Assembly: GCA_036362985.1 (NCBI GenBank)
Contig: JAYGXS010000004.1
Span: 23,845,064-23,909,063 of the forward strand
Origin: Ligula intestinalis
Taxonomy: Eukaryota > Platyhelminthes > Cestoda > Diphyllobothriidea > Diphyllobothriidae
Direction: 5' to 3'
Length of the DNA stretch: 64,000 nt
Below, piece by piece: positions 58,901-64,000 of this stretch. Under the pieces are notes generated by a model. That model was not told where the DNA came from. It saw only the letters and a list, made by a program, of their open reading frames with translations, and made no database searches. Positions within the stretch are counted from its first letter, which is position 1. Each line of letters begins with the position of its first letter. Made by a program: the position numbers and the translations under genes.

Positions 58901-60110
58901 CTTTTTTCAGCAAATGAGACCACACCCATCTCCAATTACCTTGCACTTTTGCCATCGAAATGCGATAGAAACGGTATTACTGACCGGTGTATATGTGCCG
59001 AAGATCTGCTTTATTATAAACAACTTCGCACGCAATTAATCACTGCGCATTATCCGGGATGGTAGTAAAACTTATCGTTCGTGCGGCATCGTTTTGGCGC
59101 ATTAAAAAGGATGCTATCAAACATTACGGTATTTAGTTCATTTTTGTGCAACATTTATTATGATAGATGGTTTTTCCGTTGACTGAATGTTAAGGCAGAT
59201 TGCAAAACCTACAGAAGTAAAAACAGTTGCTGAACCTTGTGGAAACATTTTGAATAAATTATCCCAACAAGAATTCCACAGTCTTTGAGGACTCAACTGC
59301 TGGTGAGCCTGCAAAAGTGCGTAGGCCAATATGATCGGAAATCCCAATATTTATGCTGCATTTGTCAGCGGAGCATTTCGCAATTATTTAAGTGTTATTA
59401 AATTGGCACGCGATAAAACAATTTTAAGTTAAAAAGGAAAGTATTCAATAGAAAAAGGGCGTTAAAGCTCTGTCGAGCGGGCAACGTTTATTTGCGATTG
59501 CTATATTAATCAAAACATCGATTGTATACTGTTCTCCACAATATTTTAAACAGTGAGAAAAAGAAATTTTGAGTAGAAATTAAATTACATCTTAACTAAG
59601 AACAAATTCCGTTTTGAGAACGCGCACATTTCTGAGGATAAGTCTATTTCTCATAGGTCTATTTACTAATGTCGAGTCTTTAATCTGCTATAGTTGTATT
59701 TTCTATGTGAAATTTGTAAGACATCATGATATTTAGAAGTCCAACCAAAATTCTTCCGGCATCTTTTCAAGGTCATTAGCGCTGAAGGTCAGCAGCGAGG
59801 CACTTGTCTTACTCCTGACTGGGCAGTAAACATGCTGCGTCTTAATGCCGTGGACAGGAGCCCGGACAATAGCGGCTTCCATTACGGGAAGACCGGCCGA
59901 TCGAGGCGTGATACGCAGGCCACGCGTGAGTCCCACAACCGTGTCTTCCTTCCTGAGTACGTCGAGGAGGATGTTCGCGACACTGACCAATCACCATTGC
60001 CTGCCAGGGCCGCAGCTGGTCCGAGCCTCGCCCCAGACAGAGGTCGTCAACTGAACGTCATTGAATGCAACAGACCCCTTGCCGGACTAGGGGTACCCGT
60101 ATGTGTCGAG
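28505..60110 (+). CDS. Integrin alpha subunit (no I domain), ten exons, C-terminus outside the window
   Basis: Joined exons: 28505-28904, 36704-36958, 40100-40404, 48662-48714, 52812-53325, 53408-53581, 53678-54487, 56961-57287, 57705-57983, 59772-60110. This gives 1152 codons without a frameshift; exon-end phases are 1,1,0,2 and then 0 throughout. The product is a type I membrane receptor chain that pairs with integrin beta and binds matrix ligands. The N-terminal hydrophobic segment (FLLSLTSVVYC) is a signal peptide. FG-GAP blades follow: GSYFGYSVASY, LWIGGLVAATS, VVLGMPGSYLTEG, FNLGYAVAM, then GSFFGYSLAIADLDGNGVPD, RFGHAIISLGDVDGDGIED and FGWSLSAKADVDSNNTPD with calcium loops. No I domain sits between blades 2 and 3. 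Thigh and calf-1 follow, then calf-2 with a furin motif RSRR near residue 1085. Closest type is the PS/alphaV-like invertebrate group (inference). Introns run from 82 bp to 8.3 kb. Confidence 0.9.
33250..33450. repeat. Dispersed repeat family B, copy 2 (intron 1)
   Basis: ctgcaatgactccttcttaa followed by cgtggcctttgtaacattc, then further on ggtccatttgactttgctat, match the copy at 23180-23380 in the same order. Ends are uncertain. Confidence 0.55.
34675..34760 (+). repeat. SINE-like core segment (intron 1)
   Basis: Shares the body motif ggctgatgg...agacagaaatggccattt with the SINE-like repeats at 25130 and, in minus orientation, at 49870. The tRNA-like head is not clear here. Confidence 0.4.
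36704..36958 (+). CDS. Integrin alpha exon 2: second propeller blade and cysteine-rich loop
   Basis: Residues 134-218. The acceptor ttaattttag at 36694-36703 has the right phase for exon 1. It restores SLWIGGLVAATSSGNDG, the counterpart of the conserved W-L-G-V block of blade 2. Then come GCDPRYLY and the paired cysteines TGTCALYTG and GTCLSGFSG. A later in-phase acceptor at 36733 is possible but would cut off this block. The exon ends GCAG/gtgcgt at 36958, phase 1. Confidence 0.88.
39245..39430 (-). repeat. tRNA-derived SINE-like repeat (intron 2)
   Basis: The minus strand reads TGGTTCAGTATTTGGA, TTTTGGACTTTTAACCGACA, then GCCGCAGGATTTGCAAATG. This parallels the better preserved copy at 49795-49992 (TTAGACTTCTAACC ... 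ACCGCAGAACTTGCAAAATC). The promoter boxes are degraded. Confidence 0.5.
39697..39778 (+). tRNA. tRNA-like sequence (pseudogene or SINE head)
   Basis: GGCGTTTG and CAAACGCC at the two ends pair perfectly over 8 bp. Inside are TAGCTCAGTGTTTAGGG (A box and D arm) and GTGGGTTAAAATCCCGC (T arm with five-pair stem, B box with TTAAAAT for TTCRANT). The anticodon arm (TTGGCTTCCGGTAAAGG) does not pair properly and the length of 82 is abnormal. I therefore call it a tRNA pseudogene or the head of a tRNA-derived repeat rather than a working tRNA. If a loop TTCCGGT is assumed, the anticodon would be CCG (Arg). Confidence 0.5.
39888..39960 (+). CDS. Possible alternative first exon encoding a signal peptide
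   Basis: An ATG just after an in-frame stop opens MPSVQVFLTLAAFVAALIAA and then FTLP before CAG/gtaaat. This is a strong hydrophobic leader followed at once by a good splice donor at 39961. The exon is 73 nt and ends in phase 1, exactly what the acceptor of integrin exon 3 (40100) needs. It could start a shorter integrin-related transcript beginning in the propeller, or a separate small gene. Chance cannot be excluded: the match of leader, donor and phase is the only evidence. Confidence 0.3.
40100..40404 (+). CDS. Integrin alpha exon 3: third and fourth propeller blades
   Basis: Residues 219-320. Acceptor aaaatgtag before 40100 completes a glycine codon. It encodes GEAFVVLGMPGSYLTEGNVF (the GAPG motif reads GMPG) and FNLGYAVAMHK. 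Then comes a basic segment (RPSWRQRLSARF) where other integrins have the blade's D-rich turn. It ends TCG/gtaagt at 40404, phase 0. Confidence 0.92.
43761..43775. repeat. Target-site duplication, left copy
   Basis: aaatggtagtggtgt, identical over 15 bp to 47303-47317 on the other side of the LINE. Confidence 0.8.
43776..47302 (-). mobile_element. Apparently full-length non-LTR retrotransposon in integrin intron 3
   Basis: Bounded by 15-bp perfect direct repeats (43761-43775 and 47303-47317), the signature of target-primed insertion. Read on the minus strand, it starts GGGAACCACAGCAGACGC with about 120 bp of 5' UTR. One open frame follows, then about 25 bp of 3' UTR ending in an ACACAC tail rather than poly-A. 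It lies antisense to the host gene. The perfect duplication and unbroken frame point to a young insertion. Confidence 0.85.
43801..47181 (-). CDS. LINE polyprotein: PHD-type finger, APE endonuclease, reverse transcriptase, CCHC
   Basis: 1126 codons, no stops or frameshifts. I chose the ATG at 47181 because the longer frame (ATG at 47349) begins outside the element, beyond its target-site duplication. Order: a Leu-rich leader ending in GIEANPGP (residues 19-26); a PHD-like Cys/His finger (about 29-75, CSSC, RCGSC, CHLRC, CPSC); an APE endonuclease (105-320) with FNANG, QETKW, LGDFNAHHD and GSDHLP; a reverse transcriptase with KALGPDG, SYRPIALLS, IDLSRAFDCV, VPQGSVLSPTLFN and YADD (755-758, bases 44908-44919); a C-terminal CCPDC...HDCRHLFAC knuckle near 1071-1088. 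There is no RNase H domain. This layout fits the I/Jockey superfamily, perhaps the R1 or Ingi/Vingi side (inference). All catalytic motifs I can check are present. Confidence 0.9.
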   Translation of the reverse strand: MTEQPLPATLLRLLLLAAGIEANPGPLWYCSSCRVRLGRRDWSVRCGSCNGWCHLRCSGLATAADWSPAFACPSCPVPPPISMPPACPVLNPNFLVSDLASPPGLKILQFNANGLLGKLDQLLAFMRSHSIAVAAIQETKWSNSTKVPSCADYTIVRRDRGRNKGGGLAFLVDKSIAHHQLPLLGADPTEVLAISLDIGPAPLTVVNVYIPPTSSCSPGFTASIAPYLPSGDSLVLGDFNAHHDLWCSNLAADSRGEALADEIEHAPFAVLNENSQTRLPTNGASSSPDVSLASLSLVASTMWKTEISLGSDHLPIVLELATAAERIKAPNRHFINFKKANWAAFTTECEAEIDGLPPPTCVHMAERALRRLLLAAASHHIPNGRIPFLRPNYPPEGSRLERERDEIRARDASDPRVGELNGLITKTINDGKRQRWHELVSDCNFSGNSAATWKLLRNLTKPRADTSNQSISFGDGKFITNNGKIAAKMNKLFSPRSAPSPKSQRPLLRLLHKAPPTDISFSADAILTAVKKMRASKALGPDGLAPIHVRHIGPKVAAYLAALFNLSLGTSIIPDCWRQSIIIPLVKAGKDPCLATSYRPIALLSPLAKILERLIHPILTSVAELSCHQHGFRSGRGTTTALFELSDAILEGFNQQKPASRTVAVSIDLSRAFDCVRHDQLLQDLVSLNVPTGLVRWLAAYIRGRHDRVLFRGALSKPRKQSCSVPQGSVLSPTLFNIYMRELPLPRTPVQVISYADDITFFCRQHDIDQAAQLLTEFMPVVENFLTQRGMTISAAKSSVTVFTLDPKEFNRHPVITVNGASLPLVRKPKLLGVRFDPLFTFADHARETASKVSRCTKVLKALAGTSWGCAKETLSTAFKALAKPHLTYAASIWSPTMSSSSLRRLQSAQNAALRTITGCYKMSPIDHLHAEASVLPVANHNTLLSQQFWWSCSQPGHPNHHRCTAPEPCRNVRPSIRALHKEAVASSLADLPVDSSATKTGFQRLHQRVVVEEKRGYRPPVLLGGYPPPIAASERHLPRVTRCTLAQLRSGYCMLLRQYQHRLDPSIPDCCPDCGVSPHDCRHLFACSSRPGTLLTPTDLWLKPVEVAAFLRLPTTPSLDSGGDS
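47303..47317. repeat. Target-site duplication, right copy
   Basis: aaatggtagtggtgt, matching 43761-43775 with no mismatch. Confidence 0.8.
47373..47526. mobile_element. Inverted pair of Penelope/hammerhead-type termini
   Basis: Bases 47373-47420 and 47479-47526 are diverged reverse complements. Both carry CCCAGCGAT(C/T)GC followed outward by a GC(G)TCTGCTTC-type end. Between them, CTGATG on the minus strand and CAGATGG on the plus strand are followed by GGGTTCCAGCTGGAATC or GGGCTGGAATCC and then (G)AAC(G)TC, as in a hammerhead core with stem II. They belong to the family of the element at 13137-13539. Confidence 0.5.
48662..48714 (+). CDS. Integrin alpha exon 4: 53-nt microexon completing blade 5
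   Basis: Residues 321-338, IDLIRDQWGHVGSFFGY plus the first two bases of a serine codon. Acceptor gttttgtgtag ends at 48661 and donor ACAG/gtaaat starts at 48715. The length of 53 enters in phase 0 and leaves in phase 2, exactly what exon 3 and exon 5 require. The split codon AG/C gives the serine of FFGYSLAIADLDG, rebuilding a canonical FG-GAP repeat that neither neighbour holds complete. Too short to show up as an open frame by itself. Confidence 0.88.
49795..49992 (-). repeat. tRNA-derived SINE-like repeat (intron 4)
   Basis: On the minus strand the head reads GAGCTTAATGATTAGGG (A box), TTAGACTTCTAACC (anticodon-arm-like) and GCGGGTTTGAACCGC (T arm and B box). These are the pol III promoter parts of a tRNA. 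The body continues with CTTGCAAAATCTGG and GCTGATGAGGTC...CTAGAAATGCTCATTC, shared with other copies in the window. Confidence 0.65.
51090..51260. repeat. Degenerate CCCTAA-like stretch
   Basis: A C-rich, G-poor run with many imperfect (A)CCCTAA units: accctaaac, gaaccctac, acccctaac, ctaaccctaac. It resembles a decayed interstitial telomere-like repeat, or a drifted minisatellite of similar composition. Confidence 0.5.
52812..53325 (+). CDS. Integrin alpha exon 5: blades 5 and 6 with two calcium loops
   Basis: Residues 338-509. Acceptor ttacccttttag at 52800-52811. SLAIADLDGNGVPDIVVSAP carries the first DxDGNGxxD loop and RFGHAIISLGDVDGDGIEDLAVSCP the second. Between them is an unusual acidic insertion of about 90 residues, including DEPERPMSDQPAEDFQADV and EFLDEDENDK. 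Donor CAG/gtaggt at 53326, phase 0. Confidence 0.93.
53408..53581 (+). CDS. Integrin alpha exon 6: blade 7
   Basis: Residues 510-567. After an 82-bp intron (gtaggt...caatag), VIYPADLPHS leads to AFGWSLSAKADVDSNNTPD and LVVGDFES, the last FG-GAP repeat with a third calcium loop. Donor CAG/gtaggt at 53582. Both borders are phase 0. Confidence 0.92.
53678..54487 (+). CDS. Integrin alpha exon 7: end of propeller and thigh domain
   Basis: Residues 568-837. After a 96-bp intron ending cgtag, VVTLRSRNVLW is the counterpart of the conserved RARPV strand closing the propeller. The thigh follows with a CGPRC pair, LHLQGRD, the CGPDAVC pair and LDIEVYDSS. The exon ends at the start of calf-1 with GNSLGCKVEGDG. 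Donor ACG/gttagt at 54488 is weak but keeps phase 0. Stopping at CAA/gtgcta ten bases on is out of phase. Confidence 0.88.
56170..56285. repeat. Dispersed repeat family B, copy 3 (intron 7)
   Basis: gccctcctccacctccggtc and ttctcgacctttgtctcgac, followed by a gtgggagtggt end, align with 23300-23375. The family is thus present in at least three places in the window. Confidence 0.55.
56351..56448 (-). mobile_element. 3' fragment of the intron 3 LINE family
   Basis: ttggatcagg, then gtccaaactgggagcagttg and ggagacggagaaaagcc, then ggtccacgg match the 3' end of the LINE at 43790-43885 with few substitutions and a 12-nt gap near the stop codon. It is a severely 5'-truncated copy in the same orientation as the complete element. 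Confidence 0.75.
56449..56530 (+). mobile_element. Penelope/hammerhead-type terminus fragment
   Basis: aatagaagctttgtcccagc and gatcacagtttcttcttctc, with a following ctttgggactc, parallel the outward arms of the elements at 13486-13560 and 47500-47545. It directly abuts the LINE fragment. Confidence 0.45.
56961..57287 (+). CDS. Integrin alpha exon 8: calf-1 domain
   Basis: Residues 838-946. Acceptor ccccatctttcag. VVCNLPNPFTFANSQWDKFVF is the calf-1 strand with conserved cysteine and NP. After a Gly/Ser/Thr-rich insertion, ESLTVTAEITSDNEN and the strand LELFANVE follow. Donor GAG/gtaggt at 57288, phase 0. Confidence 0.92.
57288..57704 (+). other. Integrin intron 8 (417 bp)
   Basis: Plain intron, gtaggt to cactctcttcag, with no feature inside. 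Confidence 0.9.
57705..57983 (+). CDS. Integrin alpha exon 9: calf-1/calf-2 region
   Basis: Residues 947-1039. LGPEVKHIFLISNSGPSPME is the conserved calf-2 strand (GP.V.H.Y...N.GPS). Then IWVNLSVPIQT and FLVYLLDV. Donor GAG/gtatga at 57984, phase 0. Confidence 0.92.
57984..59771 (+). other. Integrin intron 9 (1.8 kb)
   Basis: Non-coding. No repeat or gene was recognised. Confidence 0.75.
59772..60110 (+). CDS. Integrin alpha exon 10: calf-2 with furin cleavage site
   Basis: Residues 1040-1152. Acceptor gcatcttttcaag keeps phase 0; alternative in-phase starts at 59793 or 59796 would trim 7-8 residues. Encodes GTCLTPDWAVNML (calf-2 cysteine strand), then GRSRRDT, an R-X-R-R furin motif at residues 1082-1085 where many alpha chains are cut into heavy and light parts. 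The pair NVIECNRPLAG and VCVE follows, resembling the cysteines before the membrane-proximal strand. Donor GAG/gtaagg at 60111, phase 0. The remaining calf-2 end, membrane helix and tail are not in this exon. Confidence 0.88.
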
Positions 60111-63100
60111 GTAAGGAACGTCTTTTGGAAATTTTATTCACTTGTGTGCCTTCTCAAATTGATTGCATGGGGTACGCTTGTTATCCCGTGAAATCCCGCC
60201 ACCTAGGCGTATTCCAGCGGAGCTTCCGTCGGTAATAATATTTATTCTACATAGAAATCTGGCCGGCTGGTTTTAAGAAACTTCCTCGGCGAACGGTCCA
60301 TGTATAGTCTTAGGCTGATCTCTTCTCGAGTAATTGCTACACAGTTCTTCATGATATCATCTGTTGCATTTAATCATACTAATCCGCGACTCTGTATTTT
60401 CGAATCAAGGTCAATTCCGTTAAGTGGAAGCATTTCCTTTTGTGTTGGAAATGCGTCCTTTGATAGACTGCCGCAGTTTCGTGCAATAAATAAATTAATC
60501 TGCCATCCTGTTCCAAAGTTCTTGAACACGCTGGACCTTTGTACTATGCGTCTAAAACATAAAATCACGTGTTTTATGTAGAAGCGTGCGTACAGTCAAT
60601 TTGCAATATAATAAAGGTTAGGTGTGAGACTTTTCACAATTCTGTGGTTGCTCTCATAATATGACTTTCAAAGCAACCTGTAGGGACAGCAAAGTTGACG
60701 AATGTTTTCCATTCCAAATTGTTATAAATTAAGCCAACTGTATCATCAGTTTGTCCACTGTGAAGTTTTCTTCAATAGCTGCGGTCTCAATCTGTATTGT
60801 CCAAAAACGTAAATGTCGCTGTTAGTTTTTACATTTGCCTCTAGACGTTTACACATTCAAAATTATATTCTTCTTGACATTTAATCTTCGGGACATTATT
60901 AGAATTCACAGCCTTTGTTACTCTATTTGACAAACTTTACTGTGCAATATTCTTTCATTCCGAAGATATAAAACATATGAACGGCACAGTGATGTTCAGC
61001 CAATGAGAAAACGGTAGCTTCACCGCATCAGAACTGTAGTCTGCCATAAATAGCAGCTTTTTTAACCCTTTTTACGTCCGATAACGCTTCCGTAATGAAG
61101 ACATGAAAACGCAAAAGAATGCAGGCTGCTTAGGTCCCCTTGCTTATGAGCAGAGGGCTGTATACGTATTGTAGGAAATGGCGAAGGCTGCATATCAGTA
61201 TTTTAGACAACCGCTTTCACTGCTTGATTCCCACGAATGATGGAGGTGTTGTGTTGTTAGTCTCCAGCTTTCCAACCATGATTAAGCAAATAATTTCATT
61301 GTGAGAGTGACCCATAGGTCAGTTTGCACATCTCTGCGGCTCTCAATAGGCGCCGGTGGTATTGACTGCAACACAGGACTTCATCGTTAGCCCAGAGATG
61401 GTGGCCTCTTTCCGCTAAAACATAAGAACCATAGTCTTGGTGATATTTTGCAAAGGTCTACGTTTTTAGTATAGGAAATCTTCGACTATCAAATCCTCAC
61501 AGATGTTTCAAATATTTATTCTCTGCACTGCCTTGGGTAACCACGATACACTTCATGTTTTGTCCGTTTTTCGTTGTGACATATCGCACAGTGAGGGCTG
61601 GCAAACCGCGAAACCTGGATTTGGGTCTCTATCTGGTGATTGTGATGCTCACACGCCCTTTGACTAACAATTCTATATGATTGCTCCGAGCCTATTCGGA
61701 TTAATACACATTCTAGACCACGGCATGTTGTCTCCGGACAACGACCCTTTCTAATGAACCTTTCCTCATTAATGCTTGTTTGTGCAAAAATGAGGACTCC
61801 CTACGTAACATATCGAAAAACCTGGTCCTCCTTATTCAGATCATAATTTGGGGTCTGTTGCCATTTTGTGACAAGCCCAAGTTGTAGTATGCAAACAAAC
61901 AAAACGCTTAGCCTACGCTGGTGAAACTCAGTAAGCCTTCATCAGCCTGCTATAGGCATTGGGACAGATGATGTTTTTCTTTACCTCCGCCGTCATAAAA
62001 TCAAGTTGCTATTCCCATAAAACAGGGGAAATGTCGGAATGTGGCAATTTTTACGTACAGACCCCAAGTTAATACCACAAACAGCAATAGCCACAGCGAA
62101 CTGTTAAGTCCTGTCTGCGAAAGAGAGACAGAGCATCTCTGGCGTCGCGGATTTTATGGATGGTTGAAGCAAGTTCAAAAGTTTTGCGTCAACTTGACCT
62201 ACTGCATGGCATGAGTCTCGAGAACTCTTGTGGATATCCTTGATGCCTCGAATCTGTTTCCAGTCAGTTTATCTCGAAACGTTCGTATAGAAGTTAACTA
62301 ACGTTGGCACGGAGAACATTGAGTAGGAACTACAGTCAAGCTCCTATGACGGCTGGTCGATACTTCGCTGTTGTCTTTCGAGTTTCGGGACACGTCTGAA
62401 CTCCTTGAATGAACTCCGATCAGGACCGTTTAAATTTGAAGAGCGCGGGATCTTGGTCCGTCAGGTTTAGCTTACATGAAACCCTTCTGAAGTATCTAAC
62501 AAAGTTTGGGATGGTGTTCACTTGACCATCTAAGATGAAAAAATACTTCGATCTTATCTTCGTCTATTTTCCACCCTAGATTTTATATCATCTACGGCCC
62601 CATTCTGACACAAGTAAGCCATATTGTTTCGTTCGTGAATCCAAATTTTGGGGTATTTTTTCTATCCGCATGAACATCTAAGTGGGAATTACATTAATAT
62701 TTTCTGTAACTCAGCTTGCCACTCCAAACCGACCAGATATTCATACCGTTTACATATAAGCCATTGCTTGATGTCACATCCTTAGGTTTGCGCGGACAGA
62801 GTTGACATTGCTTTTCAGGTCAATAATTACCCCACACGATACCGCCAGCCAACAGGGTCTTATTAGTTCCGGGTTCAGATTCTTTGTTCGTATCCTCATC
62901 TAGTTTACACGCGCTGACAATTAGTTGCATGATATGGTAAACGCGTTCGGACAACTGGCAAGTTCCGGGCAGTCGTGCTAGCCACAGTCACCTCCACTGC
63001 CCATATATCAAATCAAAGCGAAGTGGTATTTTTAGGCATATGGGGAGAGCGGTAACTAAGAGCAAGTCCGCACCGTGGTAATGACCTGCGTCTGTTCTCC

Positions 63101-63820
63101 CACGAGTGACACCATCGGCTCTTAGCCAAACCTTTAAACTTTGTGCGGAATATGGGCACTCGTTATTTAGCGGCGCGCATTGGTGTCTATGAAGCAAGAA
63201 GTCACCTAAAATTCCGGTTTTGACCTTCAGAACATTTTCAAAAATCGATGCAAAAGATAATGCCTGTTTCTAGGAGTAAACGACTAACTGAGGCAGCGCC
63301 AGGAATCGTATACTTGTAGTCCTGGTGCTGCTATTAGCAGACGTATTCTTATCTTCACCTGACAGAATGTGAATGATTGGTTTATCGTTATTCTTCTGCT
63401 CTCATGCGCTCCCGAGTGAAAACCGATGATACACAGGATGATGGAAGGTTAAAAACGTTCCATAAGCAGCACTCCATGCCTGGACCTTCCTACTGCCTCG
63501 ACTCCTTTCCAACTAAAAGATTAGGGGACACGCACACGACTTCCCATTAACCTGTCTTTACTCAATCAGATGCCGGAAGCAGGATGAAATCACTCAGCAC
63601 TAGACCACTTAGTGGCATGGTAATTTTAATAAATTATTAATCACAGAAAAAATTGGCTTCCTTAACGTTAGACCTGCTCTCTGTTGCTCAGCCAGTCGAG
63701 CGGTTGACATCAGTTAGAGACACTGTTTTAGCCAGCGACGATCTAGTATGTGCGTTCTTGGTGTATCTTACCATAGCATGATTTATTTTGTATTTTATAC
63801 TAGGCCAACCTTTATGGTTG
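60111..63820 (+). other. Probable integrin intron 10 or 3' flank
   Basis: No open frame over 93 codons and none with integrin character. I looked for a membrane helix followed by a GFFKR-type motif and did not find one, so the last exons are likely beyond 64000 or too small to see. Confidence 0.5.
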
Positions 63821-63823
63821 AGC

Positions 63824-63880
63824 CTGATGAAATGTTTGAACTATGGACAATATTGGTTGGAAACTTCGAATAAGTTTAGT
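63824..63880 (+). ncRNA. Hammerhead-like core of a Penelope-type terminus
   Basis: CTGATGA at 63824-63830 is followed by a possible stem II (AATGTT pairing with AATATT through one G-U) and then GAAAC at 63860-63864. The GAATAAG that follows is also seen after the corresponding motif at 13495 and 47400. Stem II spacing is not canonical, so this may be a decayed copy. Confidence 0.35.
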
Positions 63881-63904
63881 CCACCTGCCTTCCATTATTT
63901 TATT

Positions 63905-64000
63905 TCTGGTTGTTTGTACAAAGTCTTCATGTGCATCTACTCCTTCACTTGCTGCTGTGGAGCAGGATACTTTGGCCAAACAACGAGGCGCCTGGAAAAG
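63905..64000 (+). pseudogene. GIY-YIG domain of a second Penelope-like element, cut by the window end
   Basis: An open frame to the end of the window reads CLYKVFMC, IYSFTCCCGAGYFGQTTRR and LEK. This is the GIY-YIG start of Penelope-like endonucleases and is close to the copy at 10939-11000. No RT sequence precedes it; a hammerhead-like terminus lies 40 bp upstream instead, so the copy is 5'-truncated. Whether it is intact further on cannot be seen. Confidence 0.7.

Noticed and set aside
62540..62620. Possible small exon (acceptor ccaccctag, donor caa/gtaagc) downstream of integrin exon 10.
   Set aside because: The encoded peptide has no likeness to the integrin calf-2 end or membrane helix.
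1..64000. CRISPR arrays, bacterial operons, rRNA genes or phage genes.
   Set aside because: None seen. Spliced integrin exons and retroelements show a eukaryotic nuclear sequence, and no regularly spaced short repeats were found.

Overview
The window looks like nuclear DNA of a flatworm (Platyhelminthes), probably a tapeworm of the diphyllobothriid type, less likely a trematode. The evidence is AT-rich non-coding DNA, one protein-coding gene broken up by multi-kilobase introns, and a retroelement fauna I associate with flatworms: an RTE-type LINE with C-terminal C2H2 fingers, Penelope-like elements, tRNA-derived SINE-like repeats and an LTR element primed by tRNA-Trp. The species assignment is inference.

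Left part, 1-28200: no host gene that I can support. It holds the last codons of a LINE (1-135), a decayed Penelope-like element (about 9470-11070), a 403-bp inverted-repeat element (13137-13539), a pseudogenised RTE LINE (17777-20590), a minus-strand LTR retroelement that has lost its gag-pol (21223-22796), SINE-like pieces, microsatellites and two families of dispersed repeats.

Right part, 28200-60110: one plus-strand gene for an integrin alpha subunit without an I domain. Ten exons are placed by reading frame, splice sites, matching intron phases and integrin motifs. They are 28505-28904, 36704-36958, 40100-40404, 48662-48714 (a 53-nt microexon), 52812-53325, 53408-53581, 53678-54487, 56961-57287, 57705-57983 and 59772-60110. 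They join without a frameshift into 1152 codons: signal peptide, seven-bladed FG-GAP propeller with three calcium loops, thigh, calf-1 and calf-2 up to a furin site. The end of calf-2, the transmembrane helix and the cytoplasmic tail were not found and probably lie past 64000.

Integrin introns carry further mobile DNA. Intron 3 holds a seemingly intact minus-strand LINE (43776-47302) with a perfect 15-bp target-site duplication, one open reading frame of 1126 codons and a 2A-like motif at its N-terminus. Next to it lies a head-to-head pair of Penelope/hammerhead-type termini (47373-47526). Intron 7 holds a 3' fragment of the same LINE family joined to another such terminus. The last 100 bases of the window enter a second Penelope-like GIY-YIG domain.

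All calls come from reading the sequence by eye. No alignment or search was run.
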